A DNA stretch of 64,000 bases from an uncultured Sedimentitalea sp. GTDB lineage: Bacteria > Pseudomonadota > Alphaproteobacteria > Rhodobacterales > Rhodobacteraceae. The notes beneath the pieces were generated by a model, which was not told where the DNA came from, did no database searches, and worked only from the letters and a program-made list of their open reading frames with translations. This document shows, piece by piece, positions 51,177 to 59,670 of this stretch. The stretch covers positions 124,001 to 188,000 of the forward strand of contig CANNGH010000005.1 of NCBI GenBank assembly GCA_947504115.1, read 5' to 3'. Within the stretch, counting starts at the first letter, position 1. The number at the start of each line of letters is the position of its first letter. A program made the position numbers and the translations under genes.

Positions 51177-52394
51177 TTACGGCTCGTCGGTGAGGGCGGG
51201 ATCGGTCTGCGCTTCGGCCACCATGCGGGCCAGATCCGTGTCCTGCTCCAGATCGGCCACCTTGTAACGGGTGCCGATCGCCTCGACCGAGAGCGGCAGG
51301 TTCGAGGTCACCATGCCGCGCTTTCCCACGGGTCCGTAATGCGCGCCGTCCATGGCGAAATAGATCGCACCGGATTCACCCGCGCGCAGCACCGGCGGCT
51401 CCTCGGTCGCCGGCACGTCGTAGGTCTGGCCGTTTTCCATGATCCCCTCGAAGATCACGGTGCCGTCGGCGGCGGTAATCCGCACCCACGAGGGACGCAC
51501 CGCCACCATGCGCAGCGGCGGAGCCTCGGGCGCGACGACCTGCGGCATGGCGGATGCGAGGGCGGCATCTATCTGATCGCTCAGGCCCGGCGCGGCCTGC
51601 GCCGTGCGGATATCGGGCAATTGCGGCGCGCGGAACGTGCCGACATCGCGCGGGTCGAGCGTCGAGATCGGCCCGTCACGCGCCACCAGCACCGGCACGT
51701 CCAGCGCCGGCGGGCGATAAAGCCGATCCAGCGCCTCGGCCGTCGGTGCGGTGGGATCGCCCTCCTGTCCGGCACCGCCGATCGGGTCGAGATCGGACAG
51801 CACCATGGGAGTCTGATCGACCGGGGCGAATTTCACCTGTTGCACCTGCTTCAACACCGACCAGCCGCCAAAGCTGATCCCCGCGATCAACGCGACAAGC
51901 ACCAGCGACGAGCCGATGGCACGCGGATCGATGTGGCTGAACAGACCGTCGGACACCGGAACGAACGGCGTATTCGGAGCCATGAGCGGGTCGCGCGGAC
52001 CCCGGGCGGGTCTCAGATCGATGGCAGACTTGCGGACCACCGATGCGTCGGCCGACATGCCATGCGCCACGCTGAACCCGCTTTCGCTGCAGAATTCGGC
52101 GAAGGCCTGATCCGGGTCCATGCCCAGATACCGCGCGTAGGAGCGGACATATCCGGCGATGAAGCCGGGCGTATCGAAGGCGGACGGATCGGAATTCTCG
52201 ATAGCAGCGATATACGCGGCCTTGATGCGCAATTCACGCTGCACGTCCAGCAGCGATTTGCCCATGGTGGCCCGTTCGCCGCGCATGGTGTCGCCAAGCC
52301 GGAGTTCGAAATCGTCAAACCCCTTGGGGCGCTCCCCCTCGGATTCGCCGATGTCGTCTTGTCCGGTTATGCGCTGCGATTTGCGCCCGATCAT
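51177..52394 (-). CDS. rodZ: RodZ-like cytoskeletal helix-turn-helix protein
   Basis: A 405-residue protein with an N-terminal Xre-type HTH ([20 protein letters not shown] and [20 protein letters not shown]), an internal single membrane helix ([18 protein letters not shown], about 169-186) and a periplasmic DUF4115 domain ([19 protein letters not shown]). This is the RodZ layout; RodZ links MreB filaments to the wall synthesis machinery in rod-shaped cells. It is 127 bases from hemA on the same strand. Confidence 0.88.
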   Translation of the reverse strand: MIGRKSQRITGQDDIGESEGERPKGFDDFELRLGDTMRGERATMGKSLLDVQRELRIKAAYIAAIENSDPSAFDTPGFIAGYVRSYARYLGMDPDQAFAEFCSESGFSVAHGMSADASVVRKSAIDLRPARGPRDPLMAPNTPFVPVSDGLFSHIDPRAIGSSLVLVALIAGISFGGWSVLKQVQQVKFAPVDQTPMVLSDLDPIGGAGQEGDPTAPTAEALDRLYRPPALDVPVLVARDGPISTLDPRDVGTFRAPQLPDIRTAQAAPGLSDQIDAALASAMPQVVAPEAPPLRMVAVRPSWVRITAADGTVIFEGIMENGQTYDVPATEEPPVLRAGESGAIYFAMDGAHYGPVGKRGMVTSNLPLSVEAIGTRYKVADLEQDTDLARMVAEAQTDPALTDEP

Positions 52395-52521
52395 CCCTGC
52401 TGCCCCGTGCTGTCTGCCGAATAGCCATTCGCCACGCCAGAATCATCCTTCGATTCGTGCGTGGTTCTCGTTGAAATAAGGTTAACACGAGACGAAACGT
52501 TTGCACATAGGCCGCGTGGCG

Positions 52522-53745
52522 TCAGCCCGCCAACTCGGCACGATTCAGCGCACAATGCGACCACAGGGAATCCATGGCGCGAATCAGCTTGTCCATCTGG
52601 TCCGGGCCGTGCACCGGCGACGGGGTAAAGCGCAAACGCTCGGTTCCGCGGGGGACGGTGGGAAAGTTGATCGGCTGGACATAGATGCCGAAATCCTCCA
52701 GCAGCATGTCGCTCAGCTTCTTGGTGTGGACCGGGTCGCCGACGATCACCGGCACGATATGGCTGCCGTGGTCGATGATCGGCAGACCCATCCCCTTGAG
52801 CCGGGTCTTGAGGATTTTCGCCTGCGTCTGATGCTTCTCGCGCAGTTCGGTTGCCGACTTGAGCCAGGCAACCGAGGCCGCCGCACCGGCCGCCACCGCG
52901 GGCGGAAGCGACGTGGTAAAGATGAACCCCGGCGCATAGGATCTTACGGCATCGCACATCTTGGCGCTGGCGGCGATATAGCCGCCCATCACGCCGAACG
53001 CCTTGGCCAGTGTGCCGTTGATGATGTCCACCCGGTGCATCAGGCGATCACGCTCGGCCACGCCGCCACCGCGCGGGCCATACATGCCCACGGCGTGAAC
53101 CTCGTCCAGATAGGTCAGCGCGTTGAACTCCTCGGCCAGATCGCAGATCGCCCCGATCGGTGCGAAATCGCCGTCCATGGAATAGACGGATTCAAACGCG
53201 ATCAGCTTGGGCGTGTCGGGATCGTCGGCGGCCAGGAGTTCGCGCAGATGGTCAAGATCGTTGTGACGGAAGATACGCTTGGCCCCGCCATTGCGGCGCA
53301 CGCCCTCGATCATGCTGGCATGGTTCAGCGCGTCGGAATAGATGATCAGACCGGGAAACAGCTTTGGCAGGGTCGAAAGGGTGGCGTCGTTGGCGATGTA
53401 GGCGCTGGTGAACAGCAGCGCCTGTTCCTTGCCATGCAGGTCGGCCAGCTCGGCCTCCAGCCGCTTGTGATGCACCGTGGTGCCCGAGATGTTGCGGGTG
53501 CCGCCCGATCCGGCGCCGGTCGCGTTCAGCGCATCGTGCATGGCCTCCAGAACCACGGGATTCTGCCCCATTCCCAGATAATCGTTGCCGCACCAGACGG
53601 TGATGTCGCGCTCGGTCCCGTCGGGGCGGGTCCAGACGGCGTGGGGAAACTGGCCGTTGCGGCGTTCGATATCGATGAAGGTGCGGTAGCGGCCTTCCTG
53701 ATGCAGACGATCAATCGCCGTGTCGAGCTTTGCAGTATAATCCAC
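52522..53745 (-). CDS. hemA: 5-aminolevulinate synthase
   Basis: A 407-residue PLP enzyme that condenses glycine and succinyl-CoA to 5-aminolevulinate, the first step of tetrapyrrole synthesis in alphaproteobacteria. It has [52 protein letters not shown] and the PLP-lysine region [18 protein letters not shown]. The family start [20 protein letters not shown] is encoded by GTG at 53745, preceded by GGAGA. The 144 bases upstream carry candidate FNR and RegA sites, so oxygen/redox control is likely. Confidence 0.95.
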   Translation of the reverse strand: MDYTAKLDTAIDRLHQEGRYRTFIDIERRNGQFPHAVWTRPDGTERDITVWCGNDYLGMGQNPVVLEAMHDALNATGAGSGGTRNISGTTVHHKRLEAELADLHGKEQALLFTSAYIANDATLSTLPKLFPGLIIYSDALNHASMIEGVRRNGGAKRIFRHNDLDHLRELLAADDPDTPKLIAFESVYSMDGDFAPIGAICDLAEEFNALTYLDEVHAVGMYGPRGGGVAERDRLMHRVDIINGTLAKAFGVMGGYIAASAKMCDAVRSYAPGFIFTTSLPPAVAAGAAASVAWLKSATELREKHQTQAKILKTRLKGMGLPIIDHGSHIVPVIVGDPVHTKKLSDMLLEDFGIYVQPINFPTVPRGTERLRFTPSPVHGPDQMDKLIRAMDSLWSHCALNRAELAG

Positions 53746-53872
53746 CGGGCGTCTCCATCTTATCGCGCCGGACGGAACCGGCCCCTGGGCGGCGCGGAGC
53801 CGCATTCCTATGAGGAAACAGATACAGATCATGCATCGTTTGATCAACCTCTTAGCCCTGTCTTAACCTTGG

Positions 53873-53884
53873 GCGACATGTCGC
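53873..53884. promoter_or_regulatory. RegA/PrrA-like palindrome upstream of hemA
   Basis: GCGACATGTCGC is a perfect 12-base palindrome made of GCGAC and GTCGC half-sites, resembling the half-sites bound by the redox response regulator RegA/PrrA, which is known to act on hemA in Rhodobacter. The regulator assignment is inferred from motif likeness. Confidence 0.45.
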
Positions 53885-53888
53885 ATCC

Positions 53889-53902
53889 TTGACATTGGTC
53901 AA
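53889..53902. promoter_or_regulatory. FNR/FnrL-type box upstream of hemA
   Basis: TTGAC-N4-GTCAA is a perfect palindrome fitting the FNR consensus TTGAT-N4-ATCAA with C/G at the inner position. It lies 144 bases before the hemA GTG and 4 bases from the RegA-like palindrome. FnrL control of hemA is established in Rhodobacter sphaeroides; the same control here is inferred. Confidence 0.6.
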
Positions 53903-54125
53903 CCTGAACGCCGAATCCGCCGCTGGTCGGGAATACCCGACTGGCGCGATGCGCTTGGTCACCTTAGTCTGACCCATCTTTCGGACGATGCAGGTCCTTC
54001 CCGCGATCACAATTCGCCGACCCGCGCCCGAATGAAAGACACGATGTGTCAGGCATCCGGACAAAAGCGATCATACCTCCACGCGTTTCCTTCGCTTTCG
54101 GTCCGCCCGGAAAGAGGAGTTGGTG

Positions 54126-54461
54126 ATGAGTGCGCAACTGACCCTTGGCGCCGCCGTGGTGCTGATGACGGTCGCCGCATTGGGATATGCACTGGCGACG
54201 CTGGGCATGAAGCTGGCCGCGGGCGAAATCAGCGCCTTGGCACTGGCCCTTGTCGTGGCCGGTCTGGCCGGGGCGACGCTTTCCGAAATCGCCTTGTTGC
54301 GAGGCAGCAACCTCGCGGTCATCTATCTGGGCATCATCGCCTGTGAATCGCTGCTGGTGCTCAGCCTCGCCGTTTTCATGGGCGACCGGCTGGACGGGGC
54401 GCAAATGGTCGGCGGGGTTCTGGTGCTGGGCGGGTTCGCGCTGATCTGCGCTCAGGAGTAG
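54126..54461 (+). CDS. Half-size DMT-superfamily membrane protein
   Basis: A 111-residue protein with four predicted membrane helices (LTLGAAVVLMTVAALGYALA, LALALVVAGLAGATLSEIAL and two more) like a small multidrug resistance or single EamA repeat. The essential Glu of SMR drug exporters in the first helix (position 14 in EmrE) is not present. The substrate is unknown. An in-frame TTG lies two codons upstream, but the ATG follows GGAG at a normal distance. It is divergent from hemA, which may be meaningful but could be chance. Confidence 0.7.
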   Translation: MSAQLTLGAAVVLMTVAALGYALATLGMKLAAGEISALALALVVAGLAGATLSEIALLRGSNLAVIYLGIIACESLLVLSLAVFMGDRLDGAQMVGGVLVLGGFALICAQE

Positions 54462-54524
54462 GTGCACTGGACTCGCGGCCGCGCCCTGCTACCTTGACGC
54501 AATCCGACAGCAAGGAGCCCTGCA

Positions 54525-55910
54525 ATGTCCCTCGACGCCGTTCTCGACCGTATCGATTCCGACCTGCCCGCCGCGCTCGACCGACTGATGGAATTGCTGC
54601 GCATCCAATCGATCTCGACCGATCCGGCCTACAAGGCCGAATGCGAGCGCGCCGCCGATTGGCTGGTGGCCGATCTGCAGGGCATCGGCATCCCGGCGGA
54701 GAAGCGCGCGACGCCCGGCCATCCGATGGTGGTGGGCCATATCGACGGCGATGGCCCGCATCTGCTGTTTTACGGGCATTACGATGTGCAGCCGGTCGAT
54801 CCGCTGGACCTGTGGGACAATCCCCCCTTCGAACCCGAGGTGCAGGATACCGCCAACGGACGCGTGATCCGGGGGCGCGGCGCCTCGGACGACAAGGGCC
54901 AGCTGATGACCTTTGTCGAGGCCTGCCGCGCGTGGAAGGCGGTGAACGGCACCCTGCCCTGCAGGATCACCTTTTTCCTCGAGGGTGAGGAGGAATCCGG
55001 CTCGCCCTCGCTGGTGCCGTTCATGCGCGAGAATGCGGACGAGTTGAAAGCCGACATCGCGCTGATATGCGACACGTCGATGGTGTCGCGCGGGGTGCCG
55101 TCGATCGCGTCGCAATTGCGCGGCATGCTCAAGGACGAATTCACGATCATCGGCCCGCGCATCGATTTGCATTCCGGCCATTACGGCGGCCCCGGCCTGA
55201 ACCCGCTGCGCGAGATGGCCCGGATCGTGGCCTCCTTTTACGACGAGGAGACCGGCCGCGTCGCCGTCGACGGCTTTTACGAGGGCGTGCACGAGGTGCC
55301 GCCGGAGCAGTTGCGCCAGTGGCAGGATTGCGGGTTCGACGAGCAGGAATACCTCACCTCGATCGGCTATACGCAGCCCCACGGGGAAAAGTCGTATTCC
55401 ACGCTGGAACAGCAATGGGCGCGCCCGACGCTCGAGATCAACGGCATGTGGGGCGGCTATACCGGCGCCGGGTCGAAAACCGTGATCCCGTCGCGCGCGC
55501 ATTGCAAGCTGACCTGCCGGCTGGTTGGCGACATGGACCCGGACGCGCTGCGCGACAAGGTGCGCGCCCATGTTCAGGCGCGGCTGTCGAGTGATGCGCG
55601 GGTGGAATGGAACAACGACCTCGAAGGCTCGCCCGCGTCGGTGATGAACATCGAACGGCCCGAGTTCGCCGCCGCGCAACAGGCGCTGTCGGAAGAATGG
55701 AACCGCGAGGCGGTGTTCACCGGCATGGGCGGGTCGATCCCGATCGCCGGCTATTTCAAGACGGTGCTTGACATGGACGCGATGCTGATCGGGTTTGCCA
55801 ATGACGATGACGCCATCCATTCGCCCAACGAGAAATACGATCTCGAAAGTTTCCACAAGGGCATCCGCAGCTGGGCACGCATCCTGGACGCATTGTCCGC
55901 CAACCGCTGA
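54525..55910 (+). CDS. M20-family dipeptidase
   Basis: A 461-residue zinc peptidase of the M20 (PepV/CNDP-like) family. Zinc ligands are visible: His in LLFYGHYDVQPVDP, Asp in GRGASDDKGQLM, EE in FFLEGEEESGSPSLVPF, Asp in LICDTSMV, and the C-terminal His in DDAIHSPNEKYD. The dimerisation domain lies between about 200 and 330. It hydrolyses dipeptides or related amides in the cytosol; the exact substrate is not known. AAGGAG precedes the start. Confidence 0.9.
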   Translation: MSLDAVLDRIDSDLPAALDRLMELLRIQSISTDPAYKAECERAADWLVADLQGIGIPAEKRATPGHPMVVGHIDGDGPHLLFYGHYDVQPVDPLDLWDNPPFEPEVQDTANGRVIRGRGASDDKGQLMTFVEACRAWKAVNGTLPCRITFFLEGEEESGSPSLVPFMRENADELKADIALICDTSMVSRGVPSIASQLRGMLKDEFTIIGPRIDLHSGHYGGPGLNPLREMARIVASFYDEETGRVAVDGFYEGVHEVPPEQLRQWQDCGFDEQEYLTSIGYTQPHGEKSYSTLEQQWARPTLEINGMWGGYTGAGSKTVIPSRAHCKLTCRLVGDMDPDALRDKVRAHVQARLSSDARVEWNNDLEGSPASVMNIERPEFAAAQQALSEEWNREAVFTGMGGSIPIAGYFKTVLDMDAMLIGFANDDDAIHSPNEKYDLESFHKGIRSWARILDALSANR

Positions 55911-55917
55911 TGCAGGC

Positions 55918-55939
55918 GTAGGGCGGGGCTTGCCCCGCC
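55918..55939. repeat. Fifth copy of the GGCGGGG palindromic repeat (variant loop)
   Basis: GTA-GGGCGGGG-CTTG-CCCCGCC follows the dipeptidase gene by 7 bases. It differs from the other copies only in the loop (CTTG instead of TTCA or TGAA). It may act as a terminator-like hairpin for the dipeptidase transcript. Confidence 0.7.
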
Positions 55940-56013
55940 GAACGCCCCAACATCTTGTATTCCGCGCAAATCCGGCTAGCGTGAGCCGGTAGAAGCCACC
56001 GAAGGAACCCGCC

Positions 56014-56814
56014 ATGTCCCGTCTGCGCGCCGCCCTGTTGTTCTGTGCCGCCCTTGCCCTGCCCCAAGCGGCGCTTGCGGCGCAATGCGGCAACGATGGC
56101 GCGGGCTTTGCCCGCTGGAAGGCCGAGTTCGCACAGGAGGCCGCCCGCGCCGGTGTCGGGCAGCGCGGGCTGGACGCGTTGGCGCAGGCGCAATATTCCT
56201 CGCGCACCATATGGGCGGACCGCAATCAGAAGTCGTTCAATTACTCGCTTGAAAAATTCATGCAAGTGCGTGGCGCGGACACGATCGTGGCACAGGGGCG
56301 CCAACGCAAGGCCCGCAATCCCGGTCTTTATGCGGCGCTGGAACGGCAATACGGCGTGCCCGCCGGCATTCTGATCGCCATTCACGGCATGGAAACCGGT
56401 TTCGGAAACTTCATGGGCGATACCCCGGTCGTCTCGGCGATCACGACGCTGGCCTATGATTGCCGCCGCGCCGATTTCTTCACGCCCCACGCCATCGGCG
56501 CGTTGAAACTGGTCGATCACGGAGCGATCACCGGCGCGACGAAGGGCGCACGTCACGGCGAGTTGGGACATACCCAGTTCCTGCCCGGCAACGCGCTGAC
56601 CTATGGCGTGGACGCCACCGGCAACGGGCGGGTCGATTTCTACGACCCCACCGACGCGCTGGCCTCGACGGCGAATTACCTGCGCCAGAAAGGCTGGCGC
56701 GCCGGTCAGGGCTATCAGCAGGGGCAGCCGAATTTCGCGGTGATCCGGGAATGGAACGCTGCGGGCGTCTACCAGAAGGCCATCGCCATCATGGCCGCAC
56801 GTATCGACGGGTAA
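56014..56814 (+). CDS. Lytic murein transglycosylase (MltB/SltB family)
   Basis: A 266-residue exported protein with a signal peptide (LLFCAALALPQAALAA) and an SLT_2/MltB catalytic domain. The catalytic Glu is in IAIHGMETGFGNFMG, and the downstream GELGHTQFLPGNAL (FxP motif), then FYDPTDALASTANYL, are typical. There is no lipobox, so it is probably a soluble periplasmic form. It cleaves peptidoglycan glycan strands to anhydro ends. The start follows GAAGGAACC. Confidence 0.9.
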   Translation: MSRLRAALLFCAALALPQAALAAQCGNDGAGFARWKAEFAQEAARAGVGQRGLDALAQAQYSSRTIWADRNQKSFNYSLEKFMQVRGADTIVAQGRQRKARNPGLYAALERQYGVPAGILIAIHGMETGFGNFMGDTPVVSAITTLAYDCRRADFFTPHAIGALKLVDHGAITGATKGARHGELGHTQFLPGNALTYGVDATGNGRVDFYDPTDALASTANYLRQKGWRAGQGYQQGQPNFAVIREWNAAGVYQKAIAIMAARIDG

Positions 56815-57012
56815 CGCACCGCCGGGGCGATGACTGTCACACTGTCAGATCACGGACAAAATCGACTTTTGTGACAGATGGCTGACCCAGATTGCAGGTG
56901 GATCAGGCTAAGCGGCTTTTAGTGCTAGGCGCTGCGAATGCACGGAAAGAGCCCATATTGACCAAATGCTGCAAATGCGAAAAGCTGATACAAGGTCAGT
57001 TTGGGACAGATT
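56815..57012. other. Intergenic region before the LysE gene
   Basis: About 200 bases of mixed composition, GC-rich at the left and AT-richer toward 57012. It contains CTGTCAC and GTGACAG half-sites about 30 bases apart, but no terminator with a T run and no recognisable RNA. Confidence 0.45.
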
Positions 57013-57615
57013 ATGGAAATTGCACACCTTATCGCGTTCAATATCGCTTTGTTTGCAGCAATCGCTAGTCCTGGTCCCGCGCTGTTGGTTGCTATCAAGA
57101 CCACGTTAAGCTCTGGTCGTCACGCTGGTATTGCAGTTGGTCTTGGTCTTGGTCTGGTGGCATCGCTCTGGACACTCGCAGCGCTTCTGGGACTGGAGGC
57201 CATATTCCTTGCTTTCCCATGGGCATATGCGGCAGTGAAATTCATCGGCGCGGCATACCTTATTTACGTCGCCTACGGCATGTGGGTAGGCGCTTGTGAT
57301 GCTGTTCGAACAGAAATCAAACCTGCCAGACATGCCTTTCGCCAAGGCGCTATGATCAATGTCCTCAACCCGAAATCCGTCTTGTTCGCAGCGGCGGTTT
57401 TAGTCGTCATTTTTCCAGAAGGTATGACAATGGGCGAAAACCTTTTGATTGCGGCCAACCATTTGTTGATCGAAGCCTTGTTTTATATCGCCCTTGCTTT
57501 TGGAATGAGCAGAGCATCGGTTAGCCAAAGTTATATGAGAGTAAAAGTCTATATTGATCGCGTTGCCGCAATAATTCTCGGAATGCTTGGTCTTCGCCTT
57601 CTTCTTAATAGATAG
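57013..57615 (+). CDS. LysE-family translocator
   Basis: A 200-residue membrane protein of the RhtB/LysE exporter family: ASPGPALLVAIKTTLSSGRH with the LysE signature (residues ~15-34), six predicted helices, and FRQGAMINVLNPKSVLFAAA in the second half. Such proteins export amino acids such as lysine, homoserine or threonine. The DNA is visibly lower in GC than its neighbours, and the gene ends 180 bases before two tRNA-Asp genes, which suggests horizontal acquisition near tRNA genes. An in-frame TTG at 57001 is an alternative start. Confidence 0.85.
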   Translation: MEIAHLIAFNIALFAAIASPGPALLVAIKTTLSSGRHAGIAVGLGLGLVASLWTLAALLGLEAIFLAFPWAYAAVKFIGAAYLIYVAYGMWVGACDAVRTEIKPARHAFRQGAMINVLNPKSVLFAAAVLVVIFPEGMTMGENLLIAANHLLIEALFYIALAFGMSRASVSQSYMRVKVYIDRVAAIILGMLGLRLLLNR

Positions 57616-57798
57616 AATGGCCGCTTCGTCCGCTCACCGCATCTTCGCGCGTCCTGCGTCGCAGGTCCGGTCTGGGTCGGAAACGCTTGTCAGTTGGGTC
57701 GGGTTTGCTTGGCACGGGCTGCGGATAAGATTCAGCAAACCGAACGCAACGAGGCGCTTCTGTGTAACATTCGACACACGCTGATTTCAGGAAATGAC
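57616..57798. other. Intergenic region between LysE and tRNA-Asp
   Basis: About 180 bases. No convincing gene and no T-run terminator was seen. It forms the downstream flank of the leftward tRNA transcripts. Confidence 0.4.
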
Positions 57799-57875
57799 TG
57801 GCGCGGTTGACGGGACTCGAACCCGCGACCCCCGGCGTGACAGGCCGGTACTCTAACCAACTGAGCTACAACCGC
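57799..57875 (-). tRNA. tRNA-Asp(GTC), second in the transcript
   Basis: A 77-base gene including an encoded CCA. On the minus strand it begins GCGGTTGTAGCTCAGTTGG, has an anticodon arm CCGGC-CTGTCAC-GCCGG with anticodon GTC (Asp), the T arm GGGTTCGAGTCCC and the acceptor end CAACCGC-G-CCA. It is identical to the copy at 57951-58027. Confidence 0.97.
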
Positions 57876-57950
57876 GCAGCGCGATGGGAAAGCCATCAAT
57901 CGCCCTGTCCGGGCCGGATGTCCCTTGCCCCGGACAAGGGGTGGCAGCGA

Positions 57951-58027
57951 TGGCGCGGTTGACGGGACTCGAACCCGCGACCCCCGGCGTGACAGGCCGG
58001 TACTCTAACCAACTGAGCTACAACCGC
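57951..58027 (-). tRNA. tRNA-Asp(GTC), first in the transcript
   Basis: Identical in sequence to the copy at 57799-57875, with anticodon GTC and encoded CCA. The two copies are separated by 75 bases and read leftward, probably from one promoter at 58061-58089. Confidence 0.97.
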
Positions 58028-58060
58028 CCACTGCCCGCCCGGTCGCCCGGACGTTGGCCC

Positions 58061-58089
58061 CTATTATGGCGCCGCCCCCGTGTCGTCAA
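58061..58089 (-). promoter_or_regulatory. Probable promoter for the tandem tRNA-Asp genes
   Basis: On the minus strand: TTGACG (58089-58084), 15 bases, then CATAAT (58068-58063). The start of tRNA-Asp lies about 35 bases downstream. The same boxes and spacing occur in front of the ilv leader. Confidence 0.5.
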
Positions 58090-58310
58090 GCGGGCTTTGC
58101 GGATTTCGGCAAGATTCGCACAGGCGGCCGTCACCACGATATTTCGGCGTCACGAACAAGGGTGATGCATACGCTTGGGCTCAGGTTCGGATTTCACGAT
58201 GCGCCGCAAGAGTCGGGATCAGCATAAGACAGGCGGCTTTCCTGATTGTTATCGGTCCCGTCGGCCTCTAAGCTGCCGGCTGGACCTGAAAACAAGCCGA
58301 GATAACAGCC
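58090..58310. other. Region between the tRNA-Asp promoter and a small open frame
   Basis: About 220 bases with no recognisable gene or motif. Open frames crossing it on both strands lack codon character and ribosome sites. Confidence 0.4.
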
Positions 58311-58472
58311 ATGAACGATTCCGCGACAGACACGTCGGACAGCAAGATCGACACATTCTTCACCAAGCTTCGCCGGTTCGAGGTGGAGGAGAGAGCCGAC
58401 AACCGGACCGACTGGATGAACTTCGACAGAAGAGCCGAAGTTGCCCCGATCGAGCAATCGAAAACCGAGTGA
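58311..58472 (+). CDS. Possible small hypothetical protein of 53 residues
   Basis: An open frame ATG to TGA encoding a charged peptide (MNDSATDTSDSKIDTFFTKL, continuing with an acidic and basic helical stretch, ending EQSKTE). The only upstream purine-rich stretch, CCGAGATAA, gives a weak ribosome site. It has third-position GC like a real gene but no relative I recognise. It may be a small cytosolic protein or chance. Confidence 0.35.
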   Translation: MNDSATDTSDSKIDTFFTKLRRFEVEERADNRTDWMNFDRRAEVAPIEQSKTE

Positions 58473-58671
58473 CCGCGTCGCCCGGTAACGCTGAAACTGC
58501 TGCTTTCGATGCCTGTCGGCTGCACAAGGCCGGGGCATCCACCCTTGGCGCGGCAGCGTTCCGGGCGTCGGGTTCGTTCTTCCCAGCCGCGACAGCCGGA
58601 CCGCGCGTTGACAATGCGCAGCGTCTCTCCGAGATACGCGGCCAGATGAAACTTGCCCGACAGGATCCACA

Positions 58672-59391
58672 ATGCAATTACCGGCCACCCTCATCGCCCT
58701 GACCCGCCGGGTCGAGATCGTGACGCTGGTCGTGATCCTGCTTATCGCGGGGGCGCTCTGGGCATTCATCGCGATTGCGTCCGAAATCGCAGAGGGCGAT
58801 CTGCACGCCTTCGACGAGGCGGTCCTGCTGGCGTTGCGCGTGCCGGGGGATCCGGCAACTCCCATAGGCGGGCGGGAGGTCGAGATTGCGATGCGCGACA
58901 TCACGGCGCTTGGCGGCGTCACGGTTCTTACGCTCGTTTCGCTGGCGGTGCTTGCCTTTCTGGTCTTGAATCGCAAGCGTGCGTCGGCGTTGTTCCTGGC
59001 CTTTGCGATCCTGGGGGGCCAGGTGCTGGCGCATCTGACGAAATCGGCTTTCTCGCGGCCCCGTCCCGACCTTGTCTCGCATGGCGTCGAGGTGGCCTCG
59101 GCCTCCTTTCCGTCCGGCCATTCGATGATGGCTGCCGTGACCTATCTGACGCTTGCGGTGATGCTGGCCCGGTCGGAAACAACGTTCCGCCTCCGGGCGT
59201 TCTACATCACTGTCGCCGCAATCCTGACGATCCTGGTTGGCGGCAGTCGTCTTTATCTCGGCGTCCACTGGCCCACCGATGTGCTGGCCGGCTGGACCCT
59301 CGGCGCCGCATGGGCGCTTGGCGTATGGCTTTTGGCCCGCCAACTGGCCCGCCACGGTCAGATCGAACCGGAATCCCGCGCGGACGCCTGA
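58672..59391 (+). CDS. PAP2-family membrane phosphatase
   Basis: A 239-residue protein with about five or six membrane helices and all three PAP2 motifs: KSAFSRPRP (K-x6-R-P), SFPSGHSMM (P-S-G-H) and GSRLYLGVHWPTDVLAG (S-R-x5-H-x3-D). Enzymes of this kind remove phosphate from lipid phosphates such as undecaprenyl or phosphatidylglycerol phosphate, or phosphatidate. It ends 122 bases before the TPP riboswitch, with no clear terminator between. Confidence 0.9.
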   Translation: MQLPATLIALTRRVEIVTLVVILLIAGALWAFIAIASEIAEGDLHAFDEAVLLALRVPGDPATPIGGREVEIAMRDITALGGVTVLTLVSLAVLAFLVLNRKRASALFLAFAILGGQVLAHLTKSAFSRPRPDLVSHGVEVASASFPSGHSMMAAVTYLTLAVMLARSETTFRLRAFYITVAAILTILVGGSRLYLGVHWPTDVLAGWTLGAAWALGVWLLARQLARHGQIEPESRADA

Positions 59392-59513
59392 AGCCGGCCT
59401 CGGCGGAAAGAGCCATGAAAGCGCGGTCGCACGGGCCTGCCCAAGCACCGGCCCGCAACTGCCAAGACACCCCCGTTGACAGAGTGTTCTGGAGCCCATA
59501 GGCTGTCGCTTCA

Positions 59514-59598
<85 letters not shown>

Positions 59599-59670
59599 GA
59601 CATCGCAGCCTAGGGGGCTGCCATTCCCGCATACCGACCGCCCGCGACCCGTTTGACCCCGGGGGGCGTG

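Larger units (their letters stand above)
53746..54125. other. 380-base intergenic region between hemA and a divergent membrane gene
   Basis: No gene is supported here. The region carries two candidate regulator sites described separately (53873-53884 and 53889-53902) and a palindrome GACAC-GAT-GTGTC at 54038-54050 near the rightward gene. It must hold both hemA and rightward promoters. Confidence 0.6.

Noticed and set aside
58469-58702. A GTG-started frame overlapping the end of the 53-residue frame and the start of the PAP2 gene
   Set aside because: No ribosome site, low-complexity Ala/Ser/Arg content and overlap with the PAP2 start.
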